From Dehalogenimonas alkenigignens (GTDB lineage: Bacteria > Chloroflexota > Dehalococcoidia > Dehalococcoidales > Dehalococcoidaceae), in contig NZ_KQ758903.1 of NCBI RefSeq assembly GCF_001466665.1, positions 1,237,684 through 1,301,683 of the forward strand: DNA of 64,000 bases. The letters run 5' to 3'. Within the stretch, counting starts at the first letter, position 1, and every line of letters starts with the position of its first letter. The notes under the pieces are model-generated. The model searched no databases and was not told the origin of the DNA. It saw only the letters and a program-made list of their open reading frames with translations. Shown here one piece after another: positions 45,691-53,229 of this stretch. Made by a program: the position numbers and the translations under genes.

Positions 45691-46789
45691 GGTGCAGCAA
45701 CGGCAGGTGGTCTTCTAAGCGGGAGGCGTCGTTCAAGTAATAGAATATCTGAACAATGGTTGCCGTTAGAGGCACTGCGAGCAGAATACCCCATATTCCG
45801 GCGGTATAAGCGCCAAGTACAAGCAAGAGTAGTGCCACAGCTGGATGAATATGTAGCAATTGCCCTTGGATCCGCGGCACAAGGAGGTTGTTCTCCATTA
45901 GTTGGACAAACAGGAACAGGCCAATCACCCAGACGACAAGGTCGGGATAGGTCGCCAGTATTATGATCAGGGCAAAAAGTCCGCTGATCCACGGTCCGAT
46001 AGTCGGCACCATCTCGAATACGCCGGCGATTAATGCCAGAAGCAATGCCAGTCCGAAATTCACACGCATCAGTAATAAACCGATGAAAGTCACGCTGCCG
46101 ACTATACTTCCCAACAACAACTGAGCCCGGAGGTACCTTCCAAGTACTCCTCCGATGATAGTCAGGACGTTGCGGGTGTGGATTGCCGCCTGGCGGGGGA
46201 GATTGTTATGCAGCGCGTTGCCCAGTTTCTCCCAATCTTTAAGCAGATAAAAGAGGAACATGGGTAGCGCCGCGAAGCCAAATATTACACCGATAGTATC
46301 GGGGATCAGGTCGAAGCTCCGCCTGGCGAGATTCTCCAGAGCGGTTCCGATATTGTCGGTGACATCGGTGACAAATTGATCAATCCGGGCTTGAATATCT
46401 GGCGAAAATTGCGTCCTCACCGATTCCAGAAGATTGGAAAAGTAACTCATCACCGCGTCCATTATCTCGGAAGCATGGTCCAGCAGTTGATCAACGGTGT
46501 TGATCAGGGTCGCGATCAAATAACTGGCGACCAGGACAATTAAAGCCGCCAGCAATAATAAAACGAGAACCACCAGGATAACCCGGCGATGTCGCTTCAA
46601 TTTTTCAGGAAAGGTCACATGGCTTTCGAGCCAAATAACAGCCGGATGCAGGATGAAGGCGACCAATACACCAATAAAAAACGGTAGAAGAACGCTTCTC
46701 AGTGCGTATGCGAAGCTGAAAAATACGACCAGTATTGCTACGAATACTATCGAGCGCCAGTGACGGGAGGTCAAATGAAGGGCTTGCAC
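45665..46789 (-). CDS. AI-2E transporter family (PerM) membrane protein
   Basis: 374 residues, about eight membrane segments. N-terminal helices LPFFIGVLVAFILHP, a long extracytoplasmic region (about 85-160), then GFAALPMFLFYLLKDWE and the conserved block GVFEMVPTIGPWISG. Substrate unknown; some members are antiporters. GTG start without clear Shine-Dalgarno. Confidence 0.9.
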   Translation of the reverse strand: MQALHLTSRHWRSIVFVAILVVFFSFAYALRSVLLPFFIGVLVAFILHPAVIWLESHVTFPEKLKRHRRVILVVLVLLLLAALIVLVASYLIATLINTVDQLLDHASEIMDAVMSYFSNLLESVRTQFSPDIQARIDQFVTDVTDNIGTALENLARRSFDLIPDTIGVIFGFAALPMFLFYLLKDWEKLGNALHNNLPRQAAIHTRNVLTIIGGVLGRYLRAQLLLGSIVGSVTFIGLLLMRVNFGLALLLALIAGVFEMVPTIGPWISGLFALIIILATYPDLVVWVIGLFLFVQLMENNLLVPRIQGQLLHIHPAVALLLLVLGAYTAGIWGILLAVPLTATIVQIFYYLNDASRLEDHLPLLHHDATIFQK

Positions 46790-46861
46790 CGTCTATTCCA
46801 ACATGCCTAGGCGCCCGGTGCCAAATTGACGTTAGTCTCGGGCACCTGCACGGATACGGAT

Positions 46862-47095
46862 TTACTCGGCAATGGGTGATAGGCGGCTTTCCAGATTGCT
46901 CCTGGCCGCCGCGGCTCCTTCTTTAACCTTATCAGCCAATTCTTCAGCTTTGTCGGATAGTTCAATGGCTTTTTCTTTAAGCAACGCGCGCGTGGCGGCG
47001 CCTGGTTGCGGCGCGTACATGAATCCGATACCGATGCCGATAGCCACGCCAAGAATGAGGCCGATAGCGAAGTTGCCACCAGAATCGCTGGACAT
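46862..47095 (-). CDS. YtxH-domain small membrane protein
   Basis: 77 residues from MSSDSGGNFAIGL; AGGAGG is 8 bases upstream of this ATG, whereas for the earlier ATG (47101) it is only 2. One transmembrane glycine-rich helix (about 8-30: GLILGVAIGIGIGFMYAP) and an amphipathic helical tail. Stress-linked family. Confidence 0.88.
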   Translation of the reverse strand: MSSDSGGNFAIGLILGVAIGIGIGFMYAPQPGAATRALLKEKAIELSDKAEELADKVKEGAAAARSNLESRLSPIAE

Positions 47096-47097
47096 AT

Positions 47098-47382
47098 TCA
47101 TTTCCTCCTATTGAAAATCACACCCAGCCCCGCCTTGAGACCCTGAAATAGAGCGGCGATTTCAATTACAGGCTTGATGAGTTCCTGGGTGGCAGTTTGG
47201 GTGAAATCTTCGACGCGGTCAGCGGCTTTTTCCAGTGAGTTCATAACAGTCTTGGAGCGTTCATAAATGGCGTTGGTTTTTCGGTAGATGGAGATAACCA
47301 GCAAAAGGATGACAATGCCGATAAGAATGGCGATGACGCCGCCTATCACTATCACCAGATCGCGATACCATTCAATACCCAT
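47098..47382 (-). CDS. Small single-pass membrane protein (DUF948-like)
   Basis: 94 residues from MGIEWYRDLVIVIGG, GGAGG upstream. One N-terminal transmembrane helix, then a helical region with IYERSKTVMNSLEKAADRVED, resembling DUF948 proteins that pair with YtxH. Thirteen C-terminal residues are basic. Same operon as YtxH. Confidence 0.75.
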   Translation of the reverse strand: MGIEWYRDLVIVIGGVIAILIGIVILLLVISIYRKTNAIYERSKTVMNSLEKAADRVEDFTQTATQELIKPVIEIAALFQGLKAGLGVIFNRRK

Positions 47383-47532
47383 TTTGCCTCCAGTTGAACC
47401 GGCTAACGCGTTTAGTTCAATCGTTCGAATTGATGATAACATGCGATATTAGGCTGTGCAAGTAACGGGATTAAAATGCTTGGTTCCGGCATGCTATTTC
47501 CTCGTGTCGTAGGGCGATGGGGTGGTGTCCGC

Positions 47533-48126
47533 TCAATCCGCCAGGTAGATGATCTTCCCAAGACTCAGTACATATCGAATGAACGGCTTTAATAGTTTAA
47601 AAATTAGCCTGGTGAAAAATGCGATGGCTAAGCCAACCATCAGACCGCCGGCGATATCGCCGGGATAATGCATCCCTGCGATTACTCTGGCAACTGAGTG
47701 GACGACGGCTCCGGTTAAAAATATTCGGCCGTATTTTCGGTTGCCTAACCAGATGGTAAAAGCTAAGCCGAAAAGAATGGACGCGGAGTTGGCCGGAAAT
47801 GAGGAATCTGTGGGTTGATAGAGTAAAGCGTTAACCGCGATTTCATCAAAAGGCCTGGTCCGATAAAAGAATATATTGACCAGATAAACCGCCAGAGTAG
47901 TCAACCCGATACTGGCAGCGCCTTGTAAAACTATTTCCTGGCCTGTACGGCGGTCTTCCTTTTGCTCTGAACCGAACCAAAGGAAAAACAACCCCAGCGC
48001 ACCGCCTACTATTGTGAAGTAGTCGTTGGCTAACCCTTTAATAACTTCGTCAATGAAACCTAAGCGGCCTGCCACAAAGTTAAGAAAAAGAGCCAGTGAT
48101 TGATCAATTCTGATTAGCGTTTCCAA
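47533..48126 (-). CDS. PAP2-superfamily membrane protein, altered active site
   Basis: 197 residues, six membrane helices. The third phosphatase motif (RVIAGMHYPGD: Arg, His, Asp) is intact. In the first, the Lys is Asn (NIFFYRTRP), and in the second the PSGH/PSDH histidine is Ser (SSFPANSAS). So lipid-phosphatase activity is doubtful. Overlaps the upstream membrane protein by 23 bases. Confidence 0.8.
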   Translation of the reverse strand: METLIRIDQSLALFLNFVAGRLGFIDEVIKGLANDYFTIVGGALGLFFLWFGSEQKEDRRTGQEIVLQGAASIGLTTLAVYLVNIFFYRTRPFDEIAVNALLYQPTDSSFPANSASILFGLAFTIWLGNRKYGRIFLTGAVVHSVARVIAGMHYPGDIAGGLMVGLAIAFFTRLIFKLLKPFIRYVLSLGKIIYLAD

Positions 48127-48499
48127 ATTTAGCCTTTAAAATTTGATAGTAAGTACGCGACTTGAGAGCTTCGAGACCTGCGTCAAACTTTACGGAAGGT
48201 TTTAACTTGTTGCGGTTAATCAAGGAGCTTAGTGCCAAAGTGAAAAGGATGGATAACGCCGCAGCCAGTGAAAACAATCCCGCTTGCTGAGCCCCTTCTA
48301 TGATACCAACAGGATTGCGGTAGTTCCAGGTGAAAAAGGCCAGCATAGCCGGAAAAGCGAGCACAGCTGCATAAAAGCGATTTCTGGAGGAATCGAGGCT
48401 AAGCCAGATGCCCCGGAGCCCGCCCTTCATTGCGGCGAACTGTAAAAAACCAAGCCCGGCGATGAAAACCAGTAAGAAATATTCGAAGGTTAACGACAT
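48104..48499 (-). CDS. Hypothetical membrane protein
   Basis: 131 residues, three predicted membrane helices (about 5-24, 40-58, 72-92) and a basic C-terminal tail. Not recognised. Overlaps the PAP2 gene, so the two may work together. Confidence 0.75.
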   Translation of the reverse strand: MSLTFEYFLLVFIAGLGFLQFAAMKGGLRGIWLSLDSSRNRFYAAVLAFPAMLAFFTWNYRNPVGIIEGAQQAGLFSLAAALSILFTLALSSLINRNKLKPSVKFDAGLEALKSRTYYQILKAKFGNANQN

Positions 48500-48517
48500 C
48501 TATCGGAAATAGGTTTT

Positions 48518-48812
48518 TCGGTGGGAGTTAGGAAAACCCAACTGCCTCTAATTATGCCCGGCCAGCGGTATAGCACTGCCAGCAGACAATTTCGCAATCA
48601 GAGGCGTCCGGCCGAAATTGGCCGCTTTTACTTTCTGCGACCCAAGCTCCCGGCTTACTCTCGCCGGTCCGCCGCTCCCAAATGAGCAAGCGGTTGCATC
48701 TTCCCGGGTGCTGGTGGTTGCCGCGGGCGCATTCACACCTCCCGGAGGAACGGGTCCAGGCCTGCTGCACCACAACATACGAGAACATACGCTGACCTCA
48801 CCGATTAATTCG
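48518..48812 (-). ncRNA. Possible structured RNA, family not identified
   Basis: A 351-base gap between rlmN and the membrane-protein gene with no good ORF. On the minus strand a TATAAT lies right behind rlmN. The expected transcript can be closed by TCGGTG (48804-48799) pairing with CACCGA (48523-48518). Internal helices are GCCTCTAATT / AATCAGAGGC (48544-48553 with 48596-48605), GGCC / GGCC (48610-48623) and CCGGC / GCCGG (48650-48667). I could not match SRP RNA, RNase P, tmRNA or 6S signatures. It could also be a long leader of the downstream gene. Confidence 0.35.
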
Positions 48813-48818
48813 AAGGAG

Positions 48819-48847
48819 ATTATAGCACCGCATGAACCATTTGGTAA
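48819..48847 (-). promoter_or_regulatory. Promoter before the possible RNA
   Basis: Perfect extended -10, TGCTATAAT (TATAAT at 48824-48819), with a weak -35 TTACCA (48847-48842) at 17 bases. Confidence 0.55.
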
Positions 48848-48850
48848 GGG

Positions 48851-49885
48851 TTATCCGGCAATAGATTTCTGCCGTAGCTGGCCGCAGGCGGCGTCAATTT
48901 CGATGCCTTTACGCTGCCGGCGGGTAACCTTGACGCCGCAGTGGATCAGTTCCTTTTGGAAGTCTGACGACCTGAAGCTGGATGATGGCTTAAATGGTGA
49001 ATCGGGTATCGGATTCAATGAGATCAGGTTGACATGGCAGTTCAGGGCTTTCAGCAATACGCCCAATTTTCTGGCATGCAAAATGCTGTCGTTAACGCCG
49101 TCGATCAGACAATACTCGAAAGTGACCCTGCGCCCGGTCTGTGCGACATAGGTTGCGCAGGCCTGAACTATTTCGGCGACCGACCATCGGGCGAAGCCCG
49201 GGACGAGTTGCTGCCGCGTAGCGTCATCGGTCGAATGGAGGGATACTGCCAGTGTCATCGGCAGATTTTCGTCAGCCAGGCGCATCATACCTGGGATGTA
49301 GCCTGATGTCGAAATAGTCAGATTGCGGCCGCTGATACCCACCTCTTGAGCCAGAAGATGAAGTGATTTGACCGTCGCATCATAATTAAGCAATGGTTCG
49401 CCCATTCCCATGAACACTACATGGTCAACCGGTTTTTCGGCACGAGCTTTCAACTCCAAGACCTGACCGACGATTTCCCCGGCGGTAAGATTGCGTTTGA
49501 AACCGGATAATCCGGTAGCGCAAAAGGCACACCCCACCGGGCAGCCTACCTGGGTAGACACGCAAGCGCTGAACCGGCCGGAATAGGGCAGCCCGACGGC
49601 TTCAACTGTACACTTGTCTTGAAGCTGCAGCAGAAGTTTAAAGGTGCCGTCTGTTGCTTTCTGTTCTTTGAGTAAATTGGGCCGCCCGACGCAGTATTCT
49701 TCTTCAAGGCGCCGTATTAAGGACGAATGCAGGTTCCTCATGGCTCCAATGCTGATTATTCCTTTACGGTAGATCCACTCTGCCATCTGGTTGCCGCGAA
49801 AGGTCGGCTCTCCAAAAGCCTTAGCCAATGAGCCGAGTTCTAAGCTATTTAAACCGAGGAGGGGTGTTGCGGTTGTTTCAATCAC
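48851..49885 (-). CDS. rlmN: 23S rRNA (adenine2503-C2)-methyltransferase
   Basis: 344-residue radical-SAM dual-specificity methyltransferase acting on 23S rRNA and some tRNAs. Cluster CPVGCAFCATG, SAM-binding VVFMGMGEPLLNYD, and the C-terminal catalytic Cys in DAACGQL. GTG start without Shine-Dalgarno and with a promoter placed for a leaderless transcript. Confidence 0.95.
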   Translation of the reverse strand: MIETTATPLLGLNSLELGSLAKAFGEPTFRGNQMAEWIYRKGIISIGAMRNLHSSLIRRLEEEYCVGRPNLLKEQKATDGTFKLLLQLQDKCTVEAVGLPYSGRFSACVSTQVGCPVGCAFCATGLSGFKRNLTAGEIVGQVLELKARAEKPVDHVVFMGMGEPLLNYDATVKSLHLLAQEVGISGRNLTISTSGYIPGMMRLADENLPMTLAVSLHSTDDATRQQLVPGFARWSVAEIVQACATYVAQTGRRVTFEYCLIDGVNDSILHARKLGVLLKALNCHVNLISLNPIPDSPFKPSSSFRSSDFQKELIHCGVKVTRRQRKGIEIDAACGQLRQKSIAG

Positions 49886-49891
49886 GTTTGA

Positions 49892-49920
49892 ATTATCTCA
49901 AAACTTCCTGCAGGCTACAA
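49892..49920 (-). promoter_or_regulatory. rlmN promoter
   Basis: TTGTAG (49920-49915), 17-base spacer, GATAAT (49897-49892), six bases to the GTG at 49885. Confidence 0.6.
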
Positions 49921-49929
49921 AGGTGCCAA

Positions 49930-50037
49930 ATGTATAAGATACCGTTTTGGAGATTGGTACAGCTTTTATTCGGAGGGGCGGATAAGACTGGAGGTAATAA
50001 CTCTGTAAAGTCAACTGCTCGCCGAAGCGGTCTGTGA
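49930..50037 (+). CDS. Possible 35-residue small protein
   Basis: MYKIPFWRLVQLLFGG followed by a polar, basic tail. AAAGGTG lies at suitable spacing before the ATG. It overlaps the 3' end of cbiA on the other strand. No recognised family; may be chance. Confidence 0.2.
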   Translation: MYKIPFWRLVQLLFGGADKTGGNNSVKSTARRSGL

Positions 50038-51411
50038 GCCACGTACGCATGACTCAACGAATCGTTTCGCCAATCTGGAATCGCTGCCGAAATGAAGATG
50101 CAAATAGCTGGCCAATAAATTGTTGTTCGGCCCCAGACAAAAGCCTTCGGCTTGCGTCTCGGGTTCGATTATCCGGTAGGCGGCTGATTTGACGTCCGGC
50201 GCATCCAGTCTTGACCAGTGGAATAGATGGCCCCTGACTTCCTGGCCTTTTTCGGCGAGCGGCGAGTTTTTTACCACGCTGGCTATGGTGTACCCCAGTC
50301 GCTGGAGTTTGGACTGCATCTCGCAGCATCCAGGCAGCAGGCCGACCATATCGTAACGGTTGCCTTTGAAATCTGCTATACCGCCGGAAAGATACATCAG
50401 ACCGCCGCATTCGGCATAGACCGGCATACCGGCAGCCACAGCGTCACGTAGGGAATGTTTCATTGAGAGATTTTTTTCCAATTCTGATAGAAATACTTCA
50501 GGAAAGCCCCCGCCGATATAAACGCCGTCAGTACCGATCGGCAAGCCGGCATCCGCAATTGGACTGAATTCAGCAATATCGGCGCCCCACGCCTTAAGTA
50601 ATTCTATATTGGCTTCATAATAAAAATTGAAGGCGGCATCTCTGGCGACGGCGATTCGGCATCGTCGAAGTTGAGGCGTAGCCGGGAAAAGGAACGGTTC
50701 CGACATTAACGCGAAATCCGGGGCTTGACGCGCCAGCCCGATTAACAAATCAAGGTCGATATGTTCTTCTATCAAGTCTCCGAGCTCGTCGAGAAAATTG
50801 GATTCGTTGTCTCTTTCAGCAACCGGCACCAGGCCAAGATGCCTTTCTGGTAAAACAAGGTTGGGCGCCTTGGGTAAATAGCCTACTACAGGTAAGCCGG
50901 TACGTTCTTCAATCGCGCTTTTAGCGGACCTTAGGTGACTCGGACTGCCGACCTGGTTGAGGATAACACCCGAGACATGGACACCCGGATCGTACGTCGA
51001 GTAGCCTAAAGCCATGGCTGCGGCGCTTTCACTCATTTTGGCGATGTTAAGGATCAAAAGAACCGGGGCTTCGATGATGTTCGCGATCTTGGCAGTAGAG
51101 CCTCCTCCGCCGGACTTACGGTGGCCATCATACAGCCCCATGACTCCTTCAACAACGGCAATGTCGGTTTCCCGGTTGAAATACGCGAACAATTCTTTAA
51201 GGTTAGCCTCAGGCAACATCCAGGAATCCAGATTATGGCAGGGAAGTCCGGCTGCCCTGGTTAGATATCCTGGATCTATGTAGTCCGGACCGCATTTGAA
51301 CGGCTGCACATTCAGGCCTCGCCGGTGTAACGCATAAGTCAGTCCGGTGGAAATAGTGGTTTTACCGACGCCGCTTGAAGTCCCGGCAATAACGAAACGC
51401 GGGATGTTCAT
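50011..51411 (-). CDS. cbiA: Cobyrinate a,c-diamide synthase
   Basis: 466 residues from MNIPRFVIAGTSSGVGKTTI (P-loop of the dethiobiotin-synthetase-like domain), AGGATAAA upstream. The C-terminal glutamine amidotransferase domain has AECGGLMYLSGG (nucleophile Cys) and GHLFHWSRLD. Amidates cobyrinate in cobamide synthesis, fitting an organism that relies on corrinoid enzymes. No other cobalamin gene is in the window. Confidence 0.93.
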   Translation of the reverse strand: MNIPRFVIAGTSSGVGKTTISTGLTYALHRRGLNVQPFKCGPDYIDPGYLTRAAGLPCHNLDSWMLPEANLKELFAYFNRETDIAVVEGVMGLYDGHRKSGGGGSTAKIANIIEAPVLLILNIAKMSESAAAMALGYSTYDPGVHVSGVILNQVGSPSHLRSAKSAIEERTGLPVVGYLPKAPNLVLPERHLGLVPVAERDNESNFLDELGDLIEEHIDLDLLIGLARQAPDFALMSEPFLFPATPQLRRCRIAVARDAAFNFYYEANIELLKAWGADIAEFSPIADAGLPIGTDGVYIGGGFPEVFLSELEKNLSMKHSLRDAVAAGMPVYAECGGLMYLSGGIADFKGNRYDMVGLLPGCCEMQSKLQRLGYTIASVVKNSPLAEKGQEVRGHLFHWSRLDAPDVKSAAYRIIEPETQAEGFCLGPNNNLLASYLHLHFGSDSRLAKRFVESCVRGSQTASASS

Positions 51412-51463
51412 TTTATCCTGACCAGGCAAAGCATCGGATTATTAGGCATATGATTGACAACTC

Positions 51464-51488
51464 ATTATATGACTGTGGATTGTACAAT
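51464..51488 (-). promoter_or_regulatory. cbiA promoter with palindromic operator candidate
   Basis: TATAAT (51469-51464) and, 9 bases before it, the 10-base palindrome ATTGTACAAT (51488-51479), where the spacer and -35 would be. The -35 itself is weak, as expected for a regulated promoter. Confidence 0.5.
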
Positions 51489-51507
51489 ACCATCAGACCC
51501 AAATGTC

Positions 51508-52311
51508 TTAAGATTTGGTTTCTCGTAGGTCAACCACCTGAGGTTCCAACCCGGAATCTCTCAGGCGCTTTATAAAGCCCGGCAGTTCGTCGGAAATACA
51601 AACAATGAACACTTCCAGACCGTAGCGTACAGCCTGAATGGCTACTTCCTGGACGGCATAAAAATATCTCGGCTCTATGTCGGCACGCCGGAGAGCGGCA
51701 TAAGCCTCGATGCCGACAGCCCCGATATGTTTATGGCCGCGGCAAAAATCTTTTAAAGCATCCAGGTTCGTTTTAGCAGAACCGCCGCCGCTTATCGAAG
51801 GCACAATGGCTACGGATACGACACCTGGTTTAAGTTCGATAATACCTTTTACTGAAGTGACACCGACGTCCTCTCCAGCTTTACCATTCTGAAAAGCAGT
51901 CCCGCGGGCTGCGGCGCCGCGGGCGTTTCCCGCAGTAAGCAGGCCGTCTTTCATCCTCAGCCCAACCTCTTGACCGGCATCGATGTCATTTTCGGTCAGC
52001 GCGGCGTTGACGGTGATATCGGTGACTGCCTTTTCGGCAAAGTTTACATAATTATTGAGATCACGCAGCTCGCTGAGCATCCAATTGACGCCGGAAGAGG
52101 TGACTCTGTAGCGGGAGCGGCCTTCAACCTGGACCAGACCCTCGGAGACTAAATGTTTAAGATACTCCGAAATAGCTTGGGGGGTGATTCCCAAAGCGAC
52201 CGCAATGTCTTTTTGTTCGATTGCTGGCCCTTTTGATGCAATCTCCACGATGATCTGGAAACGGGTTGAGGCGTTTTTGTTGTGCAAAATGCTTTTCATC
52301 ATGGTGGCCAT
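51508..52311 (-). CDS. Winged-helix transcriptional regulator
   Basis: 267 residues (263 if started at MKSILHNK). N-terminal winged helix (about 10-80) with KDIAVALGITPQAISEYLKH. The C-terminal domain (about 90-260) contains GLRMKDGLLTAGNARGAAARG and VVSVAIVPSISGGGSAKTNL, like archaeal-type regulators of unknown ligand (COG-level annotation DUF7839-like is my best guess). No Shine-Dalgarno. Adjacent to cbiA on the same strand and possibly its regulator. Confidence 0.8.
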   Translation of the reverse strand: MATMMKSILHNKNASTRFQIIVEIASKGPAIEQKDIAVALGITPQAISEYLKHLVSEGLVQVEGRSRYRVTSSGVNWMLSELRDLNNYVNFAEKAVTDITVNAALTENDIDAGQEVGLRMKDGLLTAGNARGAAARGTAFQNGKAGEDVGVTSVKGIIELKPGVVSVAIVPSISGGGSAKTNLDALKDFCRGHKHIGAVGIEAYAALRRADIEPRYFYAVQEVAIQAVRYGLEVFIVCISDELPGFIKRLRDSGLEPQVVDLRETKS

Positions 52312-52394
52312 GGATCAAAGATTAAAGACTGTTGACTGCGGTTCTATGCCCTGCATCTCGAAGTGAAATTTGCGCGGGTGAAAGGAGGCGGATA

Positions 52395-52467
52395 TAGGCC
52401 GTACAGGGATCGAACCTGTGACACCCTGATTAAAAGTCAGGTGCTCTACCAACTGAGCTAACGGCCC
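52395..52467 (-). tRNA. tRNA-Lys (TTT)
   Basis: Acceptor GGGCCGT pairs with ACGGCCT, with a G-U first pair. Anticodon stem CTGA/TCAG region with loop CTTTTAA gives TTT. T-arm ACAGG TTCGATC CCTGT. Discriminator A; CCA not encoded. Confidence 0.95.
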
Positions 52468-52478
52468 GAGCATAGATG

Positions 52479-52508
52479 AGTTTAGCAAAAGGCCGCAGGC
52501 TTATGCAA
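52479..52508 (-). promoter_or_regulatory. tRNA-Lys promoter
   Basis: TTGCAT (52508-52503), 18-base spacer, TAAACT (52484-52479). Confidence 0.5.
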
Positions 52509-52574
52509 CCGGTCTTATGCTCAATAACGAACAGTTAGGAATTTTATTGGCCGGTAAGTAGTGCTGGAGATGGT

Positions 52575-53069
52575 TTATAGGATTGCGAGATCCTGGAGGA
52601 TGAACTCTTTAACTATTTCAACCGCGGCTTTAACTTTCGGGGTAAGCCCTTCACCTAATGCTAGGTTGTCCGGCTGAATGCCGTAGAAGACAATATCCGG
52701 CGGCAATTCGCCTAAAAGCCTCAATTGAAATATGGCTTCGTGCACGCCGATGTCATGTACTGAAACGCTCATCTGTCGCAATTCCGCCAGTTGATCGATG
52801 CCGAACCGGAATACCGCCCCCGGTTCAGAACCGGCGGCAACAGCATCCGCAATAATCACTTTGTCGCGGCCGCGCATGATATCGGCTAGTTCCATTGCCC
52901 TGGTCGCTCCGTCAACCAATTCAATATATTCAGGCAGCTTGCATTGATTCAGTCTATTTATAACTTCTACCCCGGCGCCCTCGTCAGAAAGGAGGATATT
53001 GCCGACGCCCAGAATCAGGATCCGCGGCAGGGCCGCAGCATCGGCAATAGGAAGTGCTGCATCGTTCAT
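52575..53069 (-). CDS. Hydrogenase maturation protease
   Basis: 164-residue HyaD/HycI-type endopeptidase that trims the C-terminus of a [NiFe]-hydrogenase large subunit after nickel insertion. ILGVGNILLSDEGAGVEVI, VDGATRAMELAD, IIADAVAAGSEPG and VSVHDIGVHEAI contain the nickel-sensing Asp/Glu and His. No hydrogenase structural gene is nearby, so its partner lies elsewhere. Confidence 0.9.
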   Translation of the reverse strand: MNDAALPIADAAALPRILILGVGNILLSDEGAGVEVINRLNQCKLPEYIELVDGATRAMELADIMRGRDKVIIADAVAAGSEPGAVFRFGIDQLAELRQMSVSVHDIGVHEAIFQLRLLGELPPDIVFYGIQPDNLALGEGLTPKVKAAVEIVKEFILQDLAIL

Positions 53070-53124
53070 GATAGCTGTAAAATTACCATAATTGAGGTTG
53101 AATATACAGATTTACGGGTATACC

Positions 53125-53176
53125 TTGACTTAACCGGCGGCTAATGATATAGGTACTCCAAGGCGAATTTCGCCTT
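53125..53176 (+). promoter_or_regulatory. glgB promoter and 5' hairpin
   Basis: TTGACT (53125-53130), 17-base spacer, TATAGG (53148-53153). The predicted start near 53160 coincides with a 7-bp hairpin AAGGCGA/TCGCCTT with a 3-base loop (53160-53176), a possible 5' stabiliser. Confidence 0.5.
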
Positions 53177-53229
53177 CATTCTCATTCCCAACATGGCTGC
53201 TCTGCGGAAAAGGAAATACTGTCTGGATT

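Noticed and set aside
48552-48788. Two overlapping minus-strand frames of 76 and 78 codons
   Set aside because: Low-complexity, no ribosome site, no recognisable fold; the region is better explained as structured RNA.
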